A stretch of 64,000 bases of DNA. Source: Liolophura sinensis. Lineage: Eukaryota; Mollusca; Polyplacophora; Chitonida; Chitonidae. The stretch lies in the NCBI RefSeq assembly GCF_032854445.1, contig NC_088295.1, positions 40,351,385-40,415,384 on the forward strand, read 5' to 3'. The first letter of the stretch is position 1. The number at the start of each line of letters is the position of its first letter. A program made the translations under genes and the position numbers. Shown in pieces: positions 27,801-39,100 of this stretch. Under the pieces are notes generated by a model, which was not told where the DNA came from, did no database searches, and saw nothing but the letters and a program-made list of their open reading frames with translations.

Positions 27801-28331
27801 ATTCATTTATCTTTTATGTTAGACAACACAAAGAGGCAAACTGAGATACATGTACATTACACAACACTAGTGGACTTACACCCTGCTGATTGGTATGTGT
27901 ATTTTATCATTATTAATTATCAAGAGTGAGAAAAATAAGATAGATGCTGCACTGGTAGTTCAAACAGAATTAAATTTTCACTGGCCTTTCATCATACATG
28001 AACTGATCTTTTCCTTCATTGAGGACATGCCTATTTATGCAATATCTGGATAATATGAAGACACTATAACAAATGACACACAACCTACAGCATATAATCG
28101 GAGGGAACTGCATTGTTCACATGTGTGTCACGACGACGTAAAGGTGTAGTTTGCGTATTTTTCAAACGACATGTAGGCCTACAATAATCTAGGCATATGT
28201 ACAGCGTATAAATGTTGTGTTCCAAGTGAATAAAACTGTTGTTGAACTTCACTCACTTCGCCTTCTCTCGGTCCATATTCGGAATTAAATATAAAAAAAT
28301 TAACTAGATTAATAAGTGTCTTCGAACCCAT
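15855..28331 (-). CDS. CCZ1: Vacuolar fusion protein CCZ1, 12 coding exons, complete
   Basis: Exons in transcript order: 28331-28257, 27539-27442, 27078-26988, 26201-26076, 24613-24530, 23924-23749, 21805-21653, 21132-20987, 20033-19919, 17297-17142, 16830-16703 and 15910-15855. They total 1404 nt, 467 aa plus stop (human CCZ1 482 aa), with every junction GT-AG and in phase. Diagnostic stretches are FNSEYGPREGE near the N-terminus, WSGLEQDDMR in exon 7, YFNHMNLAQK in exon 10, GDINSDLT, CWVVGKKSDQREFYVVLNQ in exon 11, and the C-terminus LCATHFNSIFFLE. By family knowledge CCZ1 pairs with MON1 as the exchange factor that loads Rab7 on late endosomes and lysosomes, through longin-type domains. 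Intron 9 contains a 79-bp array derived from exon 10, and intron 8 a 36-bp array. The exon 10 donor (TG|GTTTGT) is weak but is the only one that keeps frame. ADAP lies about 4 kb downstream on the same strand. Confidence 0.96.
17273..18999 (-). repeat. 79-bp tandem array derived from the CCZ1 exon 10 acceptor region, about 22 units
   Basis: About 22 head-to-tail units of 79 bp fill most of CCZ1 intron 9, and the unit nearest the exon is the real 5' end of exon 10. On the coding strand each unit has a pyrimidine-rich TTTTGTGTTGACAG acceptor, a 24-nt segment translating NLAELQY or a variant (NLSELQY, SLSELHF, HLAELQY), then CAG|GTATAT, a donor-like site. 55 nt then separate it from the next acceptor. 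Units 10-13 and 18-21 share the same series of variants 632 bp apart, which shows a higher-order duplication of eight units. Confidence 0.95.
20412..20912. repeat. 36-bp minisatellite in CCZ1 intron 8, about 13-14 units
   Basis: The unit is GATAATGGAACACACCAC plus a variable half (AATAACCGTGTA, AATAACCTCATA or AATAGCCTTATA). Some units are 45 bp because of an extra CTGCAACCTG-type stretch. Because 36 is a multiple of 3, long frames without stops appear on both strands; these are artefacts. More degenerate units extend left to about 20330. Confidence 0.9.
21990..22640. repeat. Dispersed repeat with about three internal units, CCZ1 intron 6
   Basis: Three successive segments share CACCAAGTTTCATGAAG-like cores, GACCCAAACAAAAA, and AATTTGAATAAAAATGCAAA. 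The CCAAGTTTCATGAAG core is typical of interspersed repeats I know from molluscan genomes. No coding frame. Confidence 0.6.
22848..22965 (-). mobile_element. Old SINE-like fragment
   Basis: TTATTTATCTGACTGGCATT followed by CCTCAAGAATATTTTGTATA matches the SINE-A 3' end loosely. Confidence 0.5.
26290..26632 (-). mobile_element. SINE-C, third tRNA-derived family, CCZ1 intron 3
   Basis: On the minus strand a tRNA-like head reads TGGCCTAATGGTTAGAGTG (A box) and GCGGGATCAAACCC (B box). The body includes GACTGGTTGGCCTGGTGTCA and TATAATGTGACTGGGTGGGG, and resembles 35262-35600. It is not a functional tRNA: the acceptor arm is not closed. Confidence 0.7.
27583..27800 (-). mobile_element. SINE-B copy, CCZ1 intron 1
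   Basis: ATTTAATCATTTGAGTGTCG, TTTCATGGGTGGAAATGGGA, then GGCCGGGTTTAACCCAGC (B-box complement region). It lies just upstream, in transcript order, of CCZ1 exon 2. Confidence 0.65.
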
Positions 28332-29387
28332 CTTCACTCAGGATGGGTGCAGCTGTCATCAAATACAACAAGGTTTTTTTTTGTATTGTTGACATCTCCT
28401 ATGTGTTTATCTTCTTTCGCCTCCCATGATTGACTCGTACTACAGTCGTACCTTTCTTCAATACTAGCCAGTGGCGCCATCTAGAATGGTCTGCGATTCT
28501 CTCCCTTGGATGTAGAAGTTGTTGACTAGATTTTGAAGAGTAAGGTAGTTATGCACTTATTTCCCGGGTTAGCTAGACGTTGTCACCTGTGGTAGTTGTT
28601 CAGATAGTGATGTAAAGTTGAAATGTAAGACGGTGAAAGCTGAGGCCATTATCAAAAGCATTGTTCATTCGTCTGTGCTAAAGTTCCACAAAAGTAACTT
28701 GTCAAAACTCAGAACTAGTAAAGGTACTTGCAAGCTGTGGGAATGGTCTAATGAAGAGATAATGTTACAGGCCCCTATTTGTTAGTGGCAGCCGAAAAAC
28801 TGAAAATCATCCTAAAATTGTAAAACAAAGAATCTGTGGATAGTGGAATTTAAATGTGGCTATTTACGCCTACGCCTGTCTTAATAGTTTATTTTATGTT
28901 GTCCATTGGCCATGATAATGGAGTTTCAAACTAATTTTAATGTTTCATTGTGATGGAGGTAACCTACATAGGAGTAGAAAACAGGCAAAAATAATTAATA
29001 ATTATTGGCTTAGTTCCAGATAAGATATTGGGTTAAATCTTCCAGCTTTGGTCACATTACAATATCGGTACTGGTGCTTGTACCCTACTAAAAGTTAGCT
29101 GTCAGTATGCTTACTTGTGTCTTCTGCAGCAACCAGTCATCAAAAATTTTGTATCCCTTTAAATCAAGAAGGTTTTGACAGATTTTCTTAAGGTTAAGTA
29201 CATCTCCTGCATCTCTAGTAAGGTTTTAAAAGTGTAATTATTGACCATCCAGCAGCTGAATTACTAGTCACCTGCCTACTGACTCTGGACCATTTTGAAT
29301 TCTTTTACAACCCTTTGCATCAATTTACTGCACTGTATTTAAACAGTAATAGTTTGCATTAATTAATTTGTTCTTTTGTTTACAGAC
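28332..29387. promoter_or_regulatory. Divergent intergenic region between CCZ1 and the plus-strand genes
   Basis: About 1 kb separates the CCZ1 start codon from the microprotein ORF. The first 300 bases should hold the CCZ1 promoter and 5' UTR, and the rest a possible noncoding exon and intron of the plus-strand transcript (donor-like GTAAAGGTACTTG near 28720, acceptor at 29385). No TATA box stands out. Confidence 0.35.
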
Positions 29388-29522
29388 ATGCCGATTCCAC
29401 ATCTCCATCATTTGGTTCAGGCATTCCCTCTGCTGATAATCATCTTTCTGCTATTGGCTGTAGCTGCTTTCATCCTGTACAGATACAATCTCCTGCAGAG
29501 TGTCCAGCAAAAACTGCAGTGA
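29388..29522 (+). CDS. Candidate 44-aa single-pass membrane microprotein
   Basis: The ORF begins MPIPHLHHLVQAFP, continues with a hydrophobic stretch of about 18 residues (LLIIIFLLLAVAAFILY), and ends RYNLLQSVQQKLQ and a TGA stop. A good acceptor (TTTGTTTACAG) ends two bases before the ATG, suggesting a coding exon after a noncoding 5' exon near the divergent CCZ1 promoter. AATAAA starts at 29523, overlapping the last base of the stop codon, so this would be a terminal exon. The topology would be a short polar N-terminus, one helix and a basic/polar tail. I do not recognise the family. It could instead be a chance ORF, but the combination of acceptor, start, membrane helix, stop and poly(A) signal within 150 bases is unusual for random sequence. 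Confidence 0.5.
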   Translation: MPIPHLHHLVQAFPLLIIIFLLLAVAAFILYRYNLLQSVQQKLQ

Positions 29523-30133
29523 AATAAAACAGATTAAAGATAGGTGTAAACCAGTAAACAAAGGTATTTACCCAGGTTGAAGAATACCATTTTCAATATT
29601 CATTGTTTGTGTGTATTTTATTTTATGTTTGAGACTGATCGAAAAATGAACAGTACAGGTGTACATATGACATATACCTCCAGGTTCTGCTTTCAACAAA
29701 TGTCAACTTCCCTAGAAGTCTTTGGCACTCAGGGTCACATACAGCTTAGACTAAGACTTCATAAGTCCTGTGTCAGACTGAGGCTGGACGGTCCTTGTAG
29801 ACCAATGAAACATTTATCTCGCCTGTAATGCCGCCTCGTCAAAATGGTGCAAATGTTTTTTTATGCAAATCATTTCTTCTAGAAGGCACCATACAAAAAA
29901 AAAAAGTAAAAAAACAAAGATGATATGGTGCCTGTTCCACAAAACCATTTCTGACTGAATTTGAGATAAGATTTTAGAGGTTATTTTTGAGCTCTAGGAA
30001 TTAAACTGAAACCACCTCCTAGGTATTACCTTCAGATAACAACTTCCATCTAACACATCATGTGCATGAAACATTGATCTGAATTTAAGTTCAGTTTTCT
30101 GGTTTCAGAAGTTCGCTTCAGAGCTTCCTTGCC

Positions 30134-33100
30134 ATGGACTGTGATGACGTTGAAGCTTGTCCAGGACTGAACTTTAAGCATGGGTTTCTGCACAGTATAA
30201 ACCACAGACTGATGCTGTCACATGACAACATGATACAAGAACAGCAGATTACACAGGAGAAGGTCAACATGAAAGACAACGTTAACAAGGCCGAGCAAAG
30301 GAAGCCTAGAAGGCCAACAGTTGAATTGTATAGTATTCCAGGTGGGACTTAAGTTAATTGACAGTTTAAGTTAATTGACAGTTTAAGTTAATTGACAGTT
30401 TAAGTTTGAAACTAAAAAATATCTGATGTGAATTTGTACGTAGATGTATGCAAGTGCAGATTAAGAAAAAATGTTTCTGATAAACCCAAGTTTGCTGCAC
30501 TACTTTGTACATTGCAGTTGAAGCCATGGGCTAGCATTGAACAAAACATGTAAGTTCTTATCACTGATTATATCTGGCTAAAGTTATGTCCTACTAGGAT
30601 CCGTTTGATCAAGGTTATCCACAGCATGTACCTGAGTTAGGGCATTACTTGTAGGAGATTTCTGTTGAACCACCAATGTGTGTCTTTTCATTTTTTTTTT
30701 CTATTTTTCACAATTTCTATGCTTTTTCATTATGATAACTAGAAGTACGTTGAGTACTAAGGAGCACACCTGGAAACTGGTACAGTGTACACTGAAGCTG
30801 AGTGTAAACTTGCATTTCAGCTCGGAGGAAGGGAGGTGACCCTCATGGTCAGCTTATGGCTGTATTTGGGACAAGAGGCTCCTGTACTGCCTCAGACTGT
30901 GTGAGGGACCCAGGCAGAGAGTTGAAGAAGGATCTGAAGATAAATGGTAAAAGTCAAGGAAATGTGAAAGGGTGAACGGTACAAAGATCCTCTTCAAGTT
31001 TGTCGATTTTTCTTAGTCTGCAAACCAATTTGGTATTTCTTTGCATATGTATTTTATAAGCCTCAGCTCTGAAATACTTTACCTGCAACTCTCATGCCCT
31101 GGACAGTTATAGTGAAATTATTATGGGTTTACTTGTGAAGTGGATGCTTTGTGCTGTCACCAAAAGATTCCAAATATGACTAGAAGCAAGATTATTGAAA
31201 CAGAAAGTGGAAAGGGTAGAACTCTATCGTCAGACCAACTGAACTTGAGGTGATCAGGTAATGCATGTGTTACATACATCACTATCTCCTGGTTAGGAAA
31301 AGTACACTTAGGTATTCAGAACTTTTGGTGGGAATCTACTCAAAAACCTTTACTCTGAAACATTTCCTCAAAGCATTGCTGTGAAACATTCATCCTAACC
31401 ATTATTGTGAATATTCATCAAAACATTGCCATGAAACATTCATCAAAGCATTGCTGTAAATATTCATCAAAACATTGCCATGAAACATTCATCAAAACAT
31501 TGCTATGAAACATTTCATCAAAGCATTGCTGTGAAACATTCATCCTAACCATTATTGTGAATATTCATCAAAACATTGCCATGAAACATTCATCAAAGCA
31601 TTGCTGTAAATATTCATCAAAACATTGCCATGAAACATTCATCAAAACATTGCTATGAAACATTTCATCAAAGCATTGCTGTGAAACATTCATCCCAACC
31701 ATTATTGTGAATATTCATCAAAACATTGCCATGAAACCTTCATCAAAGCATTGCTGTAAATATTCATCAAAACATTGCCATGAAACGTTCATCGAAACAT
31801 TGCTCACACACAGCAATGCTTGTCAGTTGAAATCATTTTGTTGTGAAGCATTTATCTGAACAATTGTTTTGAGCCATCCATAATATCCTTTTTCTGGTGA
31901 AGCATGCATCATTACGTTGTGAACCTTTCATCAGAACCATGGTTGTAAAGTTACTGTTGTGAGACATTCATCCAACAACTGATGGATTGAAACGTGCATC
32001 AAAACAGAATGACTGTGAAACATTCATCCATGTTGTCATTATCAGCTTCAAGCAATGTTGGCACGTGTGACCCAGCTGTTGTGACAGAGAACAATTGTTC
32101 ATGTACAGTAGGAAGGACAGATTTCCTGGAGTTCAGCGGACGTGAAGTACAAGAATCAGGAGTCAGACAGGGTAACTATGAAGACGGTCCACATATAAGA
32201 CAATTACAATGACTTCTTGCAAAGTGATGGGATTTATTTATTTAAGTGATTTAGTACTATGCTCAGGAATTGTTAATTTCTAATGACTTCTACAGTGTTT
32301 GTGTGTGGAGGAAGCCGGGTATACTGGATTACAGGCTGTGTCATCATCAGTCATGGTCAGTCAGCTGCCATGAGAGCCAGCTTCCTCTATACCCATGCTG
32401 CAAAGTGTTTGTGTGTGGAGGAAGCCAGGTGTACTGGATTCCAGGCTGTATCTTTATCCGTCATGGTCAGTCACCTGCCATGAGAGCCAGCTTCCTCTAT
32501 ACCCATGCTGCAAAGTGTTTGTGTGTGGAGGAAGCCAGGTGTACTGGATTCCAGGCTGTATCTTTATCCGTCATGGTCAGTCAGCTGCCATGAGAGCCAG
32601 CTTCCTCTATACCCATGCTGCAAAGTGTTGGTGTGTGGAGGAAGCCAGGTGTACTGGATTCCAGGCTGTGTCATCATCAGTCATGGTCAGTCAGCTGCCA
32701 TGAGAGCCAGCTTCCTCTATACCCATGCTGCAAAGTGTTTGTGTGTGGAGGAAGCCAGGTGTACTGGATTCCAGGCTGTATCTTTATCCGTCATGGTCAG
32801 TCACCTGCCATGAGAGCCAGCTTCCTCTATACCCATGCTGCAAAGTGTTTGTGTGTGGAGGAAGCCAGGTATACTGGATTACAGGCTGTGTCATCATCAG
32901 TCATGGTCAGTCAGCTGCCATGAGAGCCAGCTTCCTCTATACCCATGCTGCAAGTCTCACCACGCTCATATTAATCAAAAATTCATAGATGTGGCTTTAG
33001 TCAGTAGTCAGAGCAAATTAAAGAATAGATGAATGAATGAATGAATTTATAACAGTCAGAAAAGTTTATAGTTACGGAGGAAAATTATGAGTATTCTGTT

Positions 33101-36100
33101 TCATGTGTCTACACTTTGTGTCATCAGAGACACAGGGTATGTCGAGTGTAGAGTACAGAAGTGCAGAGGCTCCTGCTAGACCTGGCATACAGTCCAGGGC
33201 GAAGGAGCATAATATGAGGGTATTACCCTTACCAGATGTAAAGTCAGGTACAGCGTTTTGTTTGTGGATTGGAATATTAAGATACAATGAATAAAAATGT
33301 ATCCACTGTAGATAAAATTTGAACTCACCATGAGTTTAAATCAGTGTGGTCGGTTTAAGCTCATCTGTCCCTTGTACAAGTGTAGCTTAAGCGTCTGATA
33401 AAAATTAAAGCAATGTTAAGGTAATCGGAAAGCTGGTGTATCAAGGAGCACTTCATGTATTGAGCTCAGGTTTGCTATATATCATTGTATAAAGCACAGT
33501 ATTAAACAAGAGGGTGACGGCCTATCTTTGTAGCTGTGCAAGTGTATTAATTACATACAGGACCATATCGCCTTGTGTATTAGAATATTTGTTAATATTT
33601 GATAAATGTTTTGTTTCATGTATTGAGCTGGTGTGTTTGTCTTAAAGTTGAGCAATTTGAATGCGCTGTGACCAAATATATTTTCTATTTTACTTTATGC
33701 GTTCGGAGCTGAGATTTTACATTTTTTGTTTTTTTATCAGACAAGCTCTTTGGTAGCCTTGATACATGTAAGCCTACCAACTCTGTGTTTGGATTCAGTG
33801 GAGAGCTGAATTATACTAGTCCGCTCAGAGTCAGCACCACTATCCATCAAAAACCTGAGAGGACATGTGATGATAGTTCAGGAAGTGTTGCTGAGCGCAC
33901 ACTTAGGAAACTGTTAAGGAAGAAGCCAAAAGAGGGTCATGCACTGTATATTAAAACATTGAATCCAGGTACAGTATACATGTGCCTTGTGCATATACAT
34001 TTTGAAGATTTTTAAATCCTATGGCACCCTGGTTTATATTTTTGATAAAAGGTCTTTTGGGGTAGTCTTTAAATAGGTACCAACCATTTGTGCAACTGTG
34101 TGTATATCTGTCCCACTTTTCAGAGCTGTATATACAATCTGGTATGCATACAAACATGACAAAGCTGAAACTTGTTGTCATAGCTAGCTTATATACACAC
34201 ATTCTATGGTGTCATAGTCTACATTTTATAAAATTTCACAAAATCTTCGTCTTCCCATCTGCTTAATCAGTAACCTTTTGCATATTATGAGATGAAAGCT
34301 TTCAGGACTTGCCCCCAATTCAGAGATTATCAGCAATTTAATATTTTAAAATCTTGAGTTACAATGACCTAAAATTTACTAAAATCTGAAATTGGCCAAA
34401 TTATATGCAAAATTTATAAAATTTTCATTTTCATTTTCCTTTTTTTTTTTCCTTGGCCATTTCCACATATTTAACAGTTCTCTGCTTTAAATTGTGTATA
34501 TGGGACTACATGTAGTTATGTTCACAGGTGTGCAGGTAGAAGGCCCCACACTGCTTTCACAAGGAGTCTCAGATCTAGTGATAGAAGCTCTTCAAGGTAA
34601 TCCCTTACCACAACTTGACATGTGAACTAGTGAAGGGTGTGCCCAAAATACCAAATCGTACATGGGAAGGTCTGCCAGGGACCTGCAGATGGTCGTGGGT
34701 TTCCAGAGCCTGATTTCCTCTCACCATAATGTTGGCTGCTGCCATACAAGTGAAATGTTGGCCGCTGCCATACAAGTGAAATGTTGGTCGCTGCCATACA
34801 AGTGAAATGTTGGCCGCTGCCATACAAGTGAAATGTTGGCCGCTGCCATACAAGTGAAATGTTGGCCGCTGCCATACAAGTGAAATGTTGGCCGCTGCCA
34901 TACAAGTGAAATGTTGTTGGGTACAACATAAAACACTAATCAAATAAATTAATCATAATACAAAGAGACCATTGAAACAAGCCATTCAAACACTTAACAG
35001 TTTTCACTGAGTTGAACTTGAGAGCAAAATTATTCATTTATTCACATGGACTTGGTGTTAAGATCAACAGATTTGAACGTTTTTGGTATCCTCCAGATAT
35101 CAGAAATGTGTATATAAATCTTTGATCTGCTCACATTTAGACCATAAACTAGAACAGATGGCATAATGCCCAAGTTAGAGTAATCCCTTCTTAAGATTAT
35201 CGATCAAATCCTGACATACTTTGGGCCCTTTCTTGTGTAGTTGCAGCTTGAAATTAGACTGATTGTCCAGAGCCTGGCAAGGTGTTGCAGTTACCCTGAA
35301 GATCAAAACCGCGTTAGATCATAACAAAGACTTCAAAATGGTACTTTCTGCTGCCTTGCTTGGTGTGAGATTAAAGGAAGGAAACAGGACTAGTTGGATT
35401 GATGTCAGTATAATGTGGCTGGGCGTGGTGTCCTTGGCACGATAGGTCAGTGGGAACAGCACTTTGGCGGCATGGACTCACCCTGCCACCAAAAGATACA
35501 GTAAATGTACATACACTTAATGACACCTCATCATCATGTGACTGAAAAATTGTTTATAAGCACAACATGAAACCCTAGGCATACATTCATACGCTTTCCG
35601 TCATTTATAAAGCTGCTGACTGCCATCAGTGTAAATTTGACATTAAGTGTCATTTATGAAGTCATCTCTTCAGAACTGAATCAGAACTGATTAAACAGTC
35701 ACTCTGCTGAGTTGGATGTACCTGCATCTAGATGAGTAAGGTGCGTGACACCTAACCATCAGTAACATATGGTGTGGATTCAGTCCCCACCTTGGACAGA
35801 ATTTGTAGATTCCCACTCGCTCACTGTGCTTTGGAACCTTGGTGACAATAAGCAGACACTGCTTATAGGGCTTTGCCCAGTCTTACATTTGTTTTAAAAC
35901 CAGTTGTCTTCCAGCAATGTGGAATGCAAGTTTGTACATGGGAAAGTTTGCGAGTAACTTGCCAAAGGTTGATGGTTTATCCTGGCCACTCTGGTTTTCT
36001 CCAACCATGAAACTTTCCAGTCGTCATATAAGTGTCTTCTGCAGAACAATAATCAATCTGTCTATCAATCTGTATAATGATTTCAGTATTCAGCTTTTAA

Positions 36101-39100
36101 TAGTTCGCTGAATGTGTTTCAGATACCACTCGTGTGTCCAACACTCAACTACAGAGAATAGCTGAGGTGTTGGTCGCCAACTCCTCCATATCTGAACTGT
36201 TTTCCTACAGGATGAGATACATTGTCATGTTTATACTTCAGGTATGGTACTGTAGACAAGCATTTCGTCAGACACTAAGATATGTTTTGAGTAAAGACCT
36301 GATTTATTAACATTTTCCTGTGTTATTGTGATATTGGTACAAGTTAGAATTTTTGCACTTTTTTCTTTAGGATTAATTTTATGAGATATGTAATGTTGGT
36401 GTTGTAATTTCTAGACTCCCCAAAATAAGCTTGAAAATCATATTTGAATTTTGACTTTTGTCAGAAATGGTTTTGTGGAATAAGCCTCTAATGGAGAATT
36501 TATACCAGTACTGTCTGAAGAGAATAAATGCATTTTGTAATTTTTCAGAAAGAAAAACAAATTACAAAACCAGGTGCTGATGGGAGGTTTGTGAATGCTC
36601 TTTTGGAAGCCTGCCAGAATGGGAAAGGGAAAAACAAGAATGTTTCTGTGACGACTGGCTTGCCTTTCCTCAACTTTGTCACAGTGATGTACTGCTGTAA
36701 CGTGTTTCACGAGTCAGCGCGTCTAATGTGTGCAGAACTCATCTACAACCACATTTATGCGTTCATTAAGGTGTCATCAGATGCTCTGCAGGTATGTCAT
36801 GTATAGTCTAGATGTAAAATTTGTCTGATGTTTGAAAATGTCCAGTATTTGTATAAAGACAAAATTTGTTTTATAGTTGAAAATGTATTTGTTAAAAGCA
36901 ATATTTGGCCTCTAGCAAGGAAACAAACAAATTTTGAGATTTTGTGCAACTCTTCTTGGTGCTTAAGAATCAACTACATGTACCAGGTCCTGTTGTATAT
37001 GCATATTGTACTATATCGAGGTGAAATTGATTCCAGACTGATGTTACTCGTGTAGGTAAGAGCTTTATATTTGCCCCTGAGAAGTCATGCTTATTTGTTG
37101 TTGTGTGAGTCTCTGAACAGCTGCTTGTACACCAGAACATTGAAAACTGACTTGTATCAACAAGTAGTAAGTTTTCTCAAGAAATCCTGAAACATCCAGT
37201 AATATCATCCCACAAGGCACACTGATGACAAAATGAATATCCCCCGTTTTTGCGACTCTGGTATCCTACTTCTTAGAGTGCTTTTAAAATGCAAGATGTT
37301 ACATACCTTCACCTGTCTGCTGCTAATTACACATTTGCTGCAAGTGTTGGTTTTCCATTATGTACTAGAATAATATTATTTTTGTAAAGTTTTTTTCTAA
37401 GACTTTCCGCATATTGCAAAGTGCCATGTATGTTATCAAAAGCATCACCTTTGTTGCTGTGTCTTTGTATGGCCTGTGGTTTTGGTGTGCTTTCTCACTG
37501 CTTTCTCTCAATTCTTTGACTTCCATATACAGTGCACATGTGTAATGTACACACATCTATAGGGTAGTATACATCAAATATTTCTCGATCATACATGTAC
37601 ATGTAGTCCTAGTCATACCTTATACAGCAATCTTTTTCTCATGATCCATTCTGGAGAGAAGGTTAAGTTGCTAAAAAAAAATGCATTGTGCAGAACATTT
37701 GTAACAGAGATTTCAAAATGTCAACTTATGATCTCTATGTCTCTCTGAGACTCTGGCTGTTGAATGCATCTCTCTTGAGCGCGTTAAGTGTGTACTTGAT
37801 ATGATCGTGTGAGAGTGATGTATTCCTACAGAGAGTTTTTGTTTGCATGAAGTGAGCTCAAGTGCTGTGCTTTGCAAAGCTTCAATTGGTTGGTTTCTGT
37901 GTGAGTTGGATTTGTTGTTTATACTTCAGAACAAATGCAGCAATAACCAAGTAAGATGGGTAGATGGATGCATTATTTAAGCAATCAAGTGCTTTGTGCT
38001 GTTAACATTTGCCAAGACAGACAAGTGTGAACTGTGGCTAAAAAAGTTGTATTTGTTTTTTAGATTTTTTTTAGGATGATCAAATGCTGTGAAAGTAGCT
38101 GGTGTTGAGGTACTCAAACATCACAAAGTTTTTCCCACTCTAATTACAGGTTTTCTTAGTAACTTTTATCCACAAATAAAATACTAGTCTAATAATGTTC
38201 TTAAAAGTTTCACCATTCACTTGAATGCGAATAAAAAATGTGATATACACATGTATGTACGAGTGCCTTGCCACTGTCAGTATGCTCCATAAAGCCGAGC
38301 TTGAAATTCAAACATTTGAATTTTTTGAATTCCATTTTAAAAAGTCCAAAAATATAAGTGAAAGTTTTTTAATCTGATGTACTTATAGTTTTTAAAAGTT
38401 TATCTGGCAAAGTGTATGCCACTTTATGTTTTTCCTTCCAGGATAGAAATAACTTGTCAACCAATTCTGTATAACCAGCTGTGCATTAAGACTTTATCAT
38501 TAATGTAACGTCAATCTTCTGGACTTGATGCAATAGCACTATAACAGCTCTGATACTGAGTTAACTTCTGCTTTCTTAAATGTAAATAACATGCTTTTCT
38601 TTAACCCAAAGTGTGCTGGACTTACATCCTTACAAAATGAAACAGTTGTTTCCAGACTTTACTGCATTAAATGACATCATATGTATCATTATCCTGCATC
38701 AAAAACAAATGCCCCGGTTTTCATTGGACAGCAATGGTCTGGTGGGGGGGACGTGTATCCCCATGGCGTGCGTCAGCTGATGTATATGCCTGTTGATTGG
38801 GTTATCTCCCTTTATTCAGTGTGACAAACATGAGGTTGCTGAAGCGATTCACCTGTACATCAGCCTTCGGGCTGAATTCATTGGTCTTTTGCAAGATAAA
38901 TATGTTACTCAGTGAGAGGATACAGAAATGTATGGTGTTGGTAATCCTCATGGTGCTTTGCCCAATATGAGGATTAGTGACGCGACATATTTCCATATTG
39001 CCTGAGTAACCCTGTGACTAACCATGTCAAGTTTGAACAATTTTCCACTGTGCCATATTCAGTTAAGACTCAGGATTCTTAAATGCTGAGGTTTGTTCAA

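Noticed and set aside
32270-33032. Seven staggered frames of 65-107 codons rich in CVCGGSQVYW
   Set aside because: The 110-bp repeat rotates the frame each unit. The region is inside an intron of a gene whose flanking exons join in phase without it.
34605-34943. Minus-strand repeats reading FHLYGSGQHFTCMAAANISL
   Set aside because: Translation of the 26-bp expansion inside a SINE in three frames; no coding evidence.
36438-36710. Minus-strand 90-codon frame over MIF4G gene exon 8
   Set aside because: Shadow of a well-supported plus-strand exon with consensus splice sites.
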